This document shows, one piece after another, positions 8,454 to 15,781 of a DNA stretch of 64,000 nt; within the stretch, counting starts at the first letter, position 1; each line of letters starts with the position of its first letter. The stretch is from Microbacterium sp. SSM24 (GTDB lineage: Bacteria > Actinomycetota > Actinomycetes > Actinomycetales > Microbacteriaceae), in the NCBI RefSeq assembly GCF_025989145.1, contig NZ_JAPDNQ010000001.1, positions 2,170,001-2,234,000 on the forward strand, read 5' to 3'. The notes below the pieces were generated by a model. That model was given only the letters and a program-made list of their open reading frames with translations. It was not told the DNA's origin and did no database searches. The position numbers were made by a program, and so were the translations under genes.

Positions 8454-10123
8454 TGCTGTGTCTCCTTCTGTGAGGTCGCGGCCGCCTGGGCCGCTGTTCG
8501 GGCGGATGCCGCGTCGTTCGCGGCGAGGGCAGCCTGGGCGATCTCTCGCGCGTCGTCGAGGCTGTGCTGGAGGAGCGTCGCCCGCACGTCGGCGAGCGCC
8601 GTGGGGGCCATCGAGAGACTCGTGGCGCCGAGGCCCACGAGCACGACCGCGAGGAGGGGGTCGGCTGCCGCCTCACCGCAGATGCCCACGGGCTTGCGGT
8701 TGGTGCGGCCGGCGTCACCGACCTCGCGGATGAGGCGCAGCACCGCGGGGTGCCACGGATCCTGGAACGAGGCCACCGAGCCGAGCAGCCGGTCGGCGGC
8801 CATCGTGTACTGCGTCAGGTCGTTCGTGCCGATCGACGCGAAGTCGGCGTAGGCGAGGATCCGGTCGGCCAGAAGAGCGGAGGACGGAACCTCGACCATC
8901 ACGCCGGCGGTCTTGATGCCGTAGTCGCGGGCGAGGTCGGTGAAGTAGGTCGATTCCTCGACGGTGGCGACCATCGGGGCCATGACCCAGAGATCGGCAT
9001 CGGTGGCGGCATCCGCTTCGGCCAGCGCGGTCAGCTGCTCGCGCAGGATGTCCTCGCTCGCGCGGAGGGCGCGGATGCCCCGGAGCCCGAGCGCGGGGTT
9101 CTCCTCGTGCGCATCGTTGAGGAACGCGAGCGGCTTGTCGGCGCCCGCGTCGAGCACGCGCACGACGACCTTCTTGCCGGGGAATGCCGCCAGGAGCTTC
9201 GTGTACGACTCGCGCTGCTGCTCGACCGTGGGCGCCTGGCTCGCGCTCAGGAACAGGAACTCGGTGCGGAACAGGCCCACGCCTTCGGCGCCGAGCGCCA
9301 CCGCATCCGCTGCGCCGTCGGGATTGCCGAGGTTCGCCAGCAGCGGGATCGGCGTGCCGTCGGCAAGCGCGCCGTCCGTGATCGGGGCCGTAGCCGCCGC
9401 GGCCCGGTCGGCCGCGCGGTTGTGCGCCCGCTCCAGCTCGTCAGGGGTCGGCTCGGTCGTCACGACGCCGGCCGCCGCATCCACGATCACCGTCTCGCCG
9501 TCTCGAAGGCCGGTCGCGGCGACTGCGCCCACCACGGCGACGATCGACTTCTCGCGAGCGAGGATCGCCGTGTGCGAGGTCGGGCCGCCGTCGGTCGTCA
9601 CGAGCGCCAGGACCTTGTCGAGGTCGAGGAGTGCGGTGTCGGCGGGCGCGAGGTCCTTCGCGACGAGCACGAACGGATGCCCCGGATCGGGCACGCCCGG
9701 AGCCGGAACGCCGCGCAGCCGCGCGATCACCCGCTGGGCCACGTCGTCGAGGTCTGCGGCGCGCTCGCCGAGGTATCCGCCGATCGCGGTCAGCTGGTCG
9801 CGGAACGACGCGAACGCGTCGAACACCGCGAACTCGCCGGTCTTGCCCTGGGCGAGGCGCGCGTTCACCTCGTCGGCGAGACTCGGGTCCTCGGCCATCA
9901 TGGCCTGCGCCTCGAGCACGTCCTGCGCCGCGCCGCCCGCCTCGGCACCGCGGGCCTCCAGCTCGCGGGCGACGGCGGCCACGGCATCCGACACCCGCGT
10001 CTTCTCTTCGTCGGCGCTCAGCGTGCTCGGCGCATCGCTCGGCGCGGGCAGCGGCTCGGACATGCGGGCGACCGGACCCTGGGCGACACCCAGGCCGATC
10101 CCCACTCCACGCAGTTCGGTCAT
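8450..10123 (-). CDS. ptsI: Phosphoenolpyruvate-protein phosphotransferase (enzyme I)
   Basis: 557 aa. The phosphohistidine is His184 in GGPTSHTAILAR. The C-terminal PEP-binding barrel carries FRTEFLFL, the MAPMVATVEE block, and GICGEAA with the catalytic cysteine. It autophosphorylates from PEP and phosphorylates HPr. It is encoded 4 nt after HPr and overlaps mtlA, so a general PTS component lies inside the mannitol operon, as if this were the main or only sugar PTS of the cell. That is inference: other ptsI copies outside the window cannot be excluded. Confidence 0.96.
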   Translation of the reverse strand: MTELRGVGIGLGVAQGPVARMSEPLPAPSDAPSTLSADEEKTRVSDAVAAVARELEARGAEAGGAAQDVLEAQAMMAEDPSLADEVNARLAQGKTGEFAVFDAFASFRDQLTAIGGYLGERAADLDDVAQRVIARLRGVPAPGVPDPGHPFVLVAKDLAPADTALLDLDKVLALVTTDGGPTSHTAILAREKSIVAVVGAVAATGLRDGETVIVDAAAGVVTTEPTPDELERAHNRAADRAAAATAPITDGALADGTPIPLLANLGNPDGAADAVALGAEGVGLFRTEFLFLSASQAPTVEQQRESYTKLLAAFPGKKVVVRVLDAGADKPLAFLNDAHEENPALGLRGIRALRASEDILREQLTALAEADAATDADLWVMAPMVATVEESTYFTDLARDYGIKTAGVMVEVPSSALLADRILAYADFASIGTNDLTQYTMAADRLLGSVASFQDPWHPAVLRLIREVGDAGRTNRKPVGICGEAAADPLLAVVLVGLGATSLSMAPTALADVRATLLQHSLDDAREIAQAALAANDAASARTAAQAAATSQKETQQ

Positions 10124-10127
10124 CGGC

Positions 10128-10403
10128 TCACTCCGCGTCGTGGTCGGTCGTCAGCAGCTCGGCGAGGGTGTCGAGCACCGACTCGGCGCCGTCGCCGTCG
10201 GCCGTGAGGGTGACGTAGTCGCCCTGCTCCACGCCCAGCGCGATCACACCGAGGATGCTCGCCGCGTTGACCGGCGCGCCCGAGTCCTTCGCGACAGTCA
10301 CCGGGATGCCGGAGTCCTTCGCGGCCTGCGCGAACAGCTTCGCCGGACGGGCGTGCAGTCCGTGCGAGGAGCCGATCCGGACGGTGCGTGAGATGGGTGG
10401 CAT
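10128..10403 (-). CDS. ptsH: Phosphocarrier protein HPr
   Basis: 91 aa. The active-site histidine is His17 in HGLHARPA, and the regulatory-serine region is VNAASILGV (Ser49), both standard for HPr. I took the ATG at 10403, preceded by a GAGAGG ribosome site, because upstream residues in the open frame have no HPr similarity. It relays phosphate from enzyme I (4 nt downstream) to mtlF. It follows the EIIB-like gene by 19 nt in the same transcript. Confidence 0.96.
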   Translation of the reverse strand: MPPISRTVRIGSSHGLHARPAKLFAQAAKDSGIPVTVAKDSGAPVNAASILGVIALGVEQGDYVTLTADGDGAESVLDTLAELLTTDHDAE

Positions 10404-10422
10404 GGGGGTGACCTCTCTGTCG

Positions 10423-10797
10423 TCAGTCGCTGGTGTGGATCGTGTCTGCGGGGGAGGCGTGCGTGCCGCCCGCGGTCGAGGCCGGCCCCCCGGAGGCCGC
10501 GACCGCGTCTCGGACGAGTGCGAGCGTCCGTGTGCCGTCTTTGTCCGCGAAGACGTCGGGCGGCAGCAGCACCACCGTCGTCCCGCGTGCGGCGGCATCC
10601 CGTTCGATGCGCTCGAGCGCGTGAACGAGATGAGGCCCCACGAGGACGACGTCGGCGGCATCGAGATCGATCGGAAGCGACTGCTCGGTGCCGGCGAAGG
10701 CGGTGTAGGCGAGTCCCTGGTCATGGGCCGCGTGGCGCACGCGCTGGGCGACGAAGGTGCTCGACGCACCCGCTCCGCAGACCACCAGGATCCTCAT
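10423..10797 (-). CDS. PTS EIIB-like protein (lactose/cellobiose type)
   Basis: 124 aa. It begins MRILVVCGAGASSTFVAQ: the P-loop-like CxxGxSTS start of EIIB proteins, with Cys7 as the likely phospho-acceptor. The body (VVLVGPHLVHALERI) matches the cellobiose/chitobiose EIIB fold. The start at 10797 has GGAGG 7 nt upstream. It is the first gene of the mannitol operon, which already has an EIIB domain fused to EIIC, so this soluble EIIB has no partner EIIC here. The C-terminal 25 residues are Ala/Gly/Thr-rich and probably disordered. It could be a regulatory phospho-sensor or a leftover from another PTS. Confidence 0.8.
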   Translation of the reverse strand: MRILVVCGAGASSTFVAQRVRHAAHDQGLAYTAFAGTEQSLPIDLDAADVVLVGPHLVHALERIERDAAARGTTVVLLPPDVFADKDGTRTLALVRDAVAASGGPASTAGGTHASPADTIHTSD

Positions 10798-10817
10798 CGA
10801 TCCGCCTCCATGGGCCC

Positions 10818-10846
10818 ATTCTTGTGAAAACGCTGGGAGCGGACAA
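10818..10846 (-). promoter_or_regulatory. Predicted sigma-70-type promoter of the mannitol PTS operon
   Basis: On the minus strand, a TTGTCC -35 (10841-10846) and an AAGAAT -10 (10818-10823) are separated by exactly 17 nt. They lie 21 nt upstream of the first gene's start codon, which has its own GGAGG site. Confidence 0.55.
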
Positions 10847-10878
10847 CCAGGCCTTCTTCCGCAGGGGGCGGAAAGCGT

Positions 10879-10918
10879 CACCGGTGCACAATCGCGCCGA
10901 ACGACGCCCCCACCGGTG
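10879..10918. promoter_or_regulatory. Paired CACCGGTG palindromes, likely regulator sites
   Basis: Two identical 8-bp palindromes lie at 10879-10886 and 10911-10918. Their spacing is 32 bp, about three helical turns, so they face the same side of the DNA. They sit in the gap shared by the PTS operon and the divergent PRD regulator, upstream of the predicted -35 of the operon. They are the best candidates for binding by that regulator. Confidence 0.55.
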
Positions 10919-10982
10919 CCCGCGTGGTTGACTGGGCGCACCCCCGGCGGCGGCGATGCCGATCGCGAAGCGAAGGAATCTC

Positions 10983-12914
10983 GTGACCAGAGCGCGACAG
11001 GACAGGCTGATCGGCCTGCTCGTGCGAGACGGGGACTGGGCGACCGCCGCGACCCTCGCCGATGCCGTCGGAGTGACCCCGCGCAGCATCCGCTCGTACG
11101 TGACGGCGGTCAACGCGCGGGTCGCACCGGGTGTCGCGATCGAGTCCGGCCCGCTGGGCTACCGGGCAGGGTCCGAGGCCGCTGCGGCGCTGCGGACGGC
11201 GGGGACGGATGCCGGCACCCCCCGGGATCGGCTGCACACCCTCGTCCGCGCCCTCCTCGACGCGCCCGACGGCATCGACGTGTTCGAGTTCGCGGAACGG
11301 CTCCACGTCAGTCCCGCGACGCTGGACGCGGATCTCGCCCGCGTGCGCGGACTGCTCGGCGGTACGGAGCTGACGCTCGAGCGCTCCTCCTCCACCGCGC
11401 GCCTGCGCGGCACCGAGATGGCCCAGCGACGCCTGCTCAGCCGGCTCGCGCACGACGAGATGGACGCGGGGTCGTTCGACCTCGCCGCACTCCGGCGCAC
11501 GCTCGGCGAGGACTCGGTCGGCGCCGCGGCGTTCGGCCCCTTCAAGTCCGACCTCGTCACGGAACTCGGATCGATGGGGTACTTCGTCAACGAGATCGGC
11601 ATCGCGGACGTAGTGATGCACATCGCGATCGCCGCCGACCGGGTGGCCCAGGACCGTGCCCTCGAGAGCGGCGCCACCGACGCGCGTCCGGCCCAGCAGG
11701 AGATCGCCGCGCTGCTCGACCGCCTCGCGCGCCGCGATCTCGGCGTGGACCTCGGGGCCGGAGACCTCCAGCACCTCGCGACCCTCGTCCTCACCCGCGT
11801 GGTCGCCCCCGGCGACGAGGCCCCGGCCGACCAGGCGCGGGCACGACTCGACCCCGAGATCGAGGCCGCCGTCCGCGACGTGGTGGGCACGGCATCCGCG
11901 GAGTTCCTCGTCGACATCGCGCACGAGGACTTCATCCTGCGCCTCGCGCTGCACGTGCAGAATCTTCAGCACCGGGCGCGCGAGCAGGCGTGGTCGCGCA
12001 ATCCGCTGACGCGCTCGCTCAAGTCGACGTACCCGATGATCTTCGAGGTCGCCGTGTTCGTCGCGAGCCGCCTGCAGGAGCGCCTGGGCATCCCGCTGCC
12101 CGACGACGAGATCGCGTACATCGCCATGCACGTCGGGGGGCGACTCGAACGCAGCCGCCGAGCCGATCACCTGCTCACGGCGACGATCGTGTGCCCGGGC
12201 TACTACGACCTGCACGAGCTGCTGCGATCGAGCGTCGACCGCTCGCTCGGTCAGGCGATCGAGGTCGTCGGCGTCGAGACGCGGGTCGACCCCGACTGGG
12301 CGTCCATCGACACCGACCTCGTGCTGACGACGATCGACCCGGTCACGCCCGCCGACCGCATCGTGAAGATCCAGCCGTTCCTCACCGATGCCGACATCGA
12401 GCGTGTGCAGGCGGCGGCGGGCCGCATCCGTCGCAGCCGGCGGCTGGCCCGCCTGCGCGAGGAGCTGGAGCGCTACTTCGCACCGTCCGCGTTCGTGCGC
12501 GGGCTCGAGGCCGCGGCTTCGGCCGGCGAGGAGGGCGTGATCCGCATGCTCGGCGCGGCGCTCATCGCGCAGGGCGTCATCGACGAGGACTACGTGGCGC
12601 GCGCGATCGAGCGCGAGGCGCTGTCGTCGACGGCGTTCACCGATGCGCTCGCCGTGCCCCACGCGATCGGGATGACGGCGACCCGCACCTCGATCGCGAT
12701 CGGCATCGCCGACCCCGCCATCGCGTGGGGCGACGGTCGCGTGCAGGTGGTCGCGCTCGTCGCCTTCTCCGAGACCGACCGCGAAGCCTTCCAGACCGTG
12801 TTCGAGCAGTTCGTCGAGGTCTTCTCCGAGCGGGACAGCGTGCAGCGGATCGTCCGCCGCGCGACGGACTTCGGCGGCTTCCTCGACGAGCTCGTCGCCG
12901 TGATCGACGGCTGA
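10983..12914 (+). CDS. mtlR: MtlR-type PRD regulator (HTH, two PRDs, EIIB, EIIA)
   Basis: 643 aa. Residues 1-60 form a DeoR/HTH_11-like helix-turn-helix (TLADAVGVTPRSIRSYV). Two PTS regulation domains follow, with conserved histidines in VVMHIAIAADR and AYIAMHVGG. Then come an EIIB-like domain (TIVCPGYYDLHELL) and a C-terminal EIIA domain with its histidine near residue 560 (LAVPHAIG). Proteins of this plan activate mannitol operons and are tuned by phosphorylation from HPr and EII proteins. I chose the GTG at 10983 because GAAGGA lies just upstream; an ATG at 10956 is an alternative. It is divergent from the PTS operon it presumably controls. Confidence 0.92.
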   Translation: MTRARQDRLIGLLVRDGDWATAATLADAVGVTPRSIRSYVTAVNARVAPGVAIESGPLGYRAGSEAAAALRTAGTDAGTPRDRLHTLVRALLDAPDGIDVFEFAERLHVSPATLDADLARVRGLLGGTELTLERSSSTARLRGTEMAQRRLLSRLAHDEMDAGSFDLAALRRTLGEDSVGAAAFGPFKSDLVTELGSMGYFVNEIGIADVVMHIAIAADRVAQDRALESGATDARPAQQEIAALLDRLARRDLGVDLGAGDLQHLATLVLTRVVAPGDEAPADQARARLDPEIEAAVRDVVGTASAEFLVDIAHEDFILRLALHVQNLQHRAREQAWSRNPLTRSLKSTYPMIFEVAVFVASRLQERLGIPLPDDEIAYIAMHVGGRLERSRRADHLLTATIVCPGYYDLHELLRSSVDRSLGQAIEVVGVETRVDPDWASIDTDLVLTTIDPVTPADRIVKIQPFLTDADIERVQAAAGRIRRSRRLARLREELERYFAPSAFVRGLEAAASAGEEGVIRMLGAALIAQGVIDEDYVARAIEREALSSTAFTDALAVPHAIGMTATRTSIAIGIADPAIAWGDGRVQVVALVAFSETDREAFQTVFEQFVEVFSERDSVQRIVRRATDFGGFLDELVAVIDG

Positions 12915-12949
12915 GCCGCGGCATCCGCTCGGTCCTTCGGTGGTGTGCG

Positions 12950-13021
12950 CGGCTCCGCACGGCAGGGCGGCTTCGCACGGCAGGGCGGCTTGGCACGGCA
13001 GGGCGGCTTCGCACGGCAGGA
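12950..13021 (+). repeat. Four tandem 18-bp units
   Basis: Units of the form CGGCTTCGCACGGCAGGG at 12950, 12968, 12986 and 13004, each differing by one or two bases. Only one unit is present at the matching place in the second direct repeat. The period is a multiple of three, so one forward frame gives an ARQGGF repeat, but no start signal supports translation. Confidence 0.9.
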
Positions 13022-13033
13022 GAACTCCGCTGT

Positions 13034-13081
13034 GCAGGAGGATTCTCACGAGATCGTCCTGGGTGGCGGATTCTTCCTGCG
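13034..13081. repeat. 48-bp interspersed palindromic repeat, copy 2
   Basis: Same element as 84-131, with fixed ends GCAGGA and TCCTGCG and inner TCGTCCTG. It is identical to the copy at 13301-13348 within the second long direct repeat. Confidence 0.7.
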
Positions 13082-13223
13082 TACGGGACGGGCACGCTCC
13101 CCGCGCCCGGGCGAGGGGATGGATGCCGGAATCAGGGGGCCCCGCCGTGATCAGGATCGTTGGTCGCGAATCGTCCTGTCCTCGGCGGCTCTCTTGATCA
13201 GGGAAGGCCAGGCAGGGGAAGCC

Positions 13224-13397
13224 ATCGACCGCTGAGCCGCGGCATCCGCTCGGTCCTTGGGTGGAGTGCGCGGCTTCGCACGGCAGGACAACTCCGCTGT
13301 GCAGGAGGATTCTCACGAGATCGTCCTGGGTGGCGGATTCTTCCTGCGTACGGGACGGGCGTGTTCCCCGCGGCCGTGCGAGGGGATGGATGCCGGA
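13224..13397 (+). repeat. Long direct repeat, copy 2
   Basis: 174 bp matching 12903-13130 with an offset of 321 bp on the left side and 267 bp after the 18-bp array. Between the two copies, 13131-13223 carries a diverged half-element (CAGGATCGTT near 13157 and GAATCGTCCTG near 13169). Confidence 0.9.
13301..13348. repeat. 48-bp interspersed palindromic repeat, copy 3
   Basis: Exact copy of 13034-13081. Outer GCAGGA/TCCTGC and inner CAGGA/TCCTG pairings are preserved. Confidence 0.7.
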
Positions 13398-13552
13398 TGC
13401 CGCGGCCGGGCAAGATGCCGGATGCGGGTGCCGGATGCCGCGGCCGGGCAAGATGCCGGATGCCGGATGCCGGATGGGGCATGCCGGATGCGGATGCCGG
13501 ACGCGGCGGCCGGGCATACCCGGACGCGGCGGCCGGGGCGGACACGGCGGCG
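13391..13552 (+). repeat. GATGCCG-rich low-complexity array
   Basis: A 35-bp block at 13391-13425 recurs exactly at 13429-13463. It is followed by a run of overlapping GCCGGATGC units and then two GGACGCGGCGGCCGGG units up to the acetyltransferase stop. I see no gene in 12915-13558; the whole 644-bp gap consists of repeats. The core GGATGCCG is the same octamer that is common in the surrounding genes. Confidence 0.8.
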
Positions 13553-13558
13553 GCGTGC

Positions 13559-14143
13559 TCAGGCGCGGCGGAGGCGTTCCTCGAGGCCGAGGCGCACGGC
13601 CGGCCACTCGGCCGGGAGGATCGAGAACACGACCGTGTCGCGGAGGGTGCCGTCGGGGCCGAGGCGGTGGTTGCGCAGCACGCCGTCCTGTTTGGCGCCG
13701 AGCCGGGCGATCGCCGCGCGCGACTGCCGGTTGTGCCAATGGGTGCGGAACTCGACCGCGATCGCGTCGCAGACCTCGAACGCGTGCGTGAGCAGGAGGA
13801 GCTTCGCGGCCGTGTTCACGGCGGTGCGCTGGGCCCCGACCCCCAGCCAGGTGTGGCCGATCTCGACGTGACGGTTGGGCTGGTCGATGTTGCAGAACGT
13901 CGTCTCGCCGACCACGCGATCGGTGTCGAGGCGGCGCACGACCCACGCGTTCATGTGGCCCTCGGCCTGCCAGGCCAGTCGCTGGGCGACGTCGGGTGCG
14001 GCATCCGCCGGCGACGGCACCGATGTGTACCAGGCGTGTTCCAGGCCCACGGCCGCGGTCGCGAGATCCTCAGCGTGCTCGTGCCGCAGCGGCTCGAGCC
14101 GGACGTGGGCGTTCTCGAGGGTCACGGGCTGCGTGAGGAGCAT
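13559..14143 (-). CDS. GNAT-family N-acetyltransferase
   Basis: 194 aa with the RimJ/RimL-like layout: an N-terminal VRLEPLRHEHAEDLATAA strand, and a central core reading VVGETTFCNIDQPNRHVEIGHTWLGVGAQRTAVNTAAK that contains the acetyl-CoA-binding turn. The C-terminal part RTHWHNRQSRAAIARLGAKQDG is typical of this subfamily. It transfers acetyl from acetyl-CoA to an amino group; the target is unknown. The ATG at 14143 follows TAGGCT by 6 nt, so a leaderless mRNA is predicted. Confidence 0.85.
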   Translation of the reverse strand: MLLTQPVTLENAHVRLEPLRHEHAEDLATAAVGLEHAWYTSVPSPADAAPDVAQRLAWQAEGHMNAWVVRRLDTDRVVGETTFCNIDQPNRHVEIGHTWLGVGAQRTAVNTAAKLLLLTHAFEVCDAIAVEFRTHWHNRQSRAAIARLGAKQDGVLRNHRLGPDGTLRDTVVFSILPAEWPAVRLGLEERLRRA

Positions 14144-14178
14144 GCCCCGAGCCTAGAGCGAGCCGGTGCCGCGCTGCG

Positions 14179-15645
14179 TCAGGCCTCCTTGTGCATCGCC
14201 TGCGCGACGGCGGCGGCTCCCGCCCCCGGATCCCGCTCGGCGACCTGCGCGGCCTGGCGTGCGGCGGCGATCGCGCGCTGCCCGGCAGGCAGCCACACCG
14301 CCAGTCCGACGACCACGAACGTCAGGATGCCGGCTGCCACCAGCAGCAGCTCGATCGGCACGGCGTCGGCGAGGGGACCGAACACCACCATGCCGAGCGG
14401 CATGGCGAGCGCCATCACGATGCCGACGAACCCGAAGACGCGCCCCTGGCGCTCGGGCTCGACGGTCTCCTGGAGGAGGGTCATCGACGGGGTGGAGAAG
14501 AACGGCACCGCAAGTCCGACGAGGAACATGAAGCCGAAGAACACCCAGATGCTCGACGACAGGCCGAGCCCGATCGACAGGGCGCCGAAGGCGAGCGAGG
14601 AGACGACGATGAGGCCGATGCGACTGCGCTTGGCGAACAGCGAGGCCACGAGGATGCCGCCCAGCATCATTCCGACGCTGAACGCGATCTCGAGCACGGC
14701 GAGGTTGACGACGTTCTGCGTCTCGCCGGCGGGGAACGTGCGCACGAGCATGAGCGGCGTGAGGTTGGACGGAGCGACGGTGAGCACGAAGATGATCGCG
14801 AAGACGACCAGCAGCCAGCGCACGAACGCATGGTGGGCGATGTAGCGCACGCCGTCGACGAGGTCGGCGAAGTACCCGGTCTCGACGTCGGAGGCGCGCC
14901 GGACCGCGCGCACGGGGATGAGGGCGAGGATGCCGATGCCGAGCACCGCGGTCACGACGTCGATGAAGAGGATCGGGATGAGCGAGGCCGCGCTGCCGCC
15001 CCACGTCGCCGCCGCCCACGCGTAGATGCCGCCCGCCGCCGCCGGCGCGAGGAGCATCATCGCCGACTGGATGGACCCGTTCACGCCGTTCACCCTGATG
15101 AGGTTGCGAGTGGGGACGATCTGCGGGATCAGCGCGGAGACCGCGGGCATCTGGATGCCGGCGCCCGCCGAGCGGATGGCCATCACGGCGAACAGCAGCC
15201 AGACGGCGTCGAACCCGGACATCATGATCACCGCGAGGGCGAGCGTCGAGAGAGCGATCGCGGCATCCGCACCGATGATCAGGAACTTGCGGTTGTGGCG
15301 GTCGGCCCACACGCCGCCGAAGATCGACACGATCGCCTGCGGCAGGAAGCCGAACAGCGCGGCGAGCATCATATAGACGCCTGACCGGTACTCGATCGTG
15401 AGGTACCACAGCACGGCGTACTGCACGAGCATCGAGCCGAAGAGGCTCACCGTCTGGCCGCTCAGGAACAGCACCGTGTTGCGCAGCCAGTGCGTCGGAT
15501 CGGCCGACGCGTCCGGCGCGGATTCGCCCGCACCGGGCGCCGGGTCGACCGAGCCCGCGACCGTTGCGGCGGTCAGCGGCCCGTCGGCAGGGGGAGCGGA
15601 TGCCTCGACCGCCGGCTCTCGTTCGTCGCCCTGCCCGCCGGTCAT
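14179..15645 (-). CDS. MFS transporter (EntS/macrolide-efflux-like)
   Basis: 488 aa. An acidic, Ala/Pro-rich cytoplasmic tail of about 50 residues precedes twelve predicted membrane helices. GGVWADRHNRKFLII is the loop 2-3 motif A of the major facilitator superfamily, and PERQGRVFGFVG marks the second-half equivalent. The overall layout matches the drug/siderophore exporter branch. The substrate is unknown. Its promoter region contains the palindrome CGATATATCG at 15709-15718, resembling PadR-family operators that often govern such exporters. Confidence 0.85.
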   Translation of the reverse strand: MTGGQGDEREPAVEASAPPADGPLTAATVAGSVDPAPGAGESAPDASADPTHWLRNTVLFLSGQTVSLFGSMLVQYAVLWYLTIEYRSGVYMMLAALFGFLPQAIVSIFGGVWADRHNRKFLIIGADAAIALSTLALAVIMMSGFDAVWLLFAVMAIRSAGAGIQMPAVSALIPQIVPTRNLIRVNGVNGSIQSAMMLLAPAAAGGIYAWAAATWGGSAASLIPILFIDVVTAVLGIGILALIPVRAVRRASDVETGYFADLVDGVRYIAHHAFVRWLLVVFAIIFVLTVAPSNLTPLMLVRTFPAGETQNVVNLAVLEIAFSVGMMLGGILVASLFAKRSRIGLIVVSSLAFGALSIGLGLSSSIWVFFGFMFLVGLAVPFFSTPSMTLLQETVEPERQGRVFGFVGIVMALAMPLGMVVFGPLADAVPIELLLVAAGILTFVVVGLAVWLPAGQRAIAAARQAAQVAERDPGAGAAAVAQAMHKEA

Positions 15646-15708
15646 CGTCTGCTCCTCATCGTGCCGAAACGTCCTGCTCGCGACTCGCGGCGTCCCTCGA
15701 GAGGATCA

Positions 15709-15718
15709 CGATATATCG
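15709..15718. promoter_or_regulatory. CGATATATCG palindrome upstream of the MFS gene
   Basis: A perfect 10-bp A/T-centred palindrome in an otherwise GC-rich gap, 64-73 nt upstream of the exporter start. Outer bases (TCAC to the left, GTGGTGA to the right) extend the dyad imperfectly. It could overlap the core promoter and serve as a repressor site; no PadR gene lies within the window. Confidence 0.4.
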
Positions 15719-15781
15719 CGTGGTGACTCTAGCACGGGCCTCCGACACGACTCCGGCCGGGCAACGGCGCTGCGGCCCGGG

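Larger units (their letters stand above)
12903..13130 (+). repeat. Long direct repeat, copy 1 (with expanded 18-bp array)
   Basis: 228 bp that recur at 13224-13397. The repeat starts inside the last codons of mtlR, so copy 2 carries a duplicate of the ATCGAC-x-GCTGA stop region. Copy 1 is 54 bp longer because it holds three extra 18-bp units. It contains the 48-bp palindromic element at 13034-13081. Apart from this 18-bp expansion the copies differ at only a few positions. Confidence 0.9.

Noticed and set aside
12945-13235. 96-codon plus-strand open frame with ARQGGF repeats
   Set aside because: It is the translation of an 18-bp slippage array and continues through the palindromic repeat. 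No ribosome site, and the equivalent frame differs in the second repeat copy.
12950-13552. CRISPR-like array of short repeats
   Set aside because: Units are directly adjacent or overlap with no unique spacers, and no cas genes are present.
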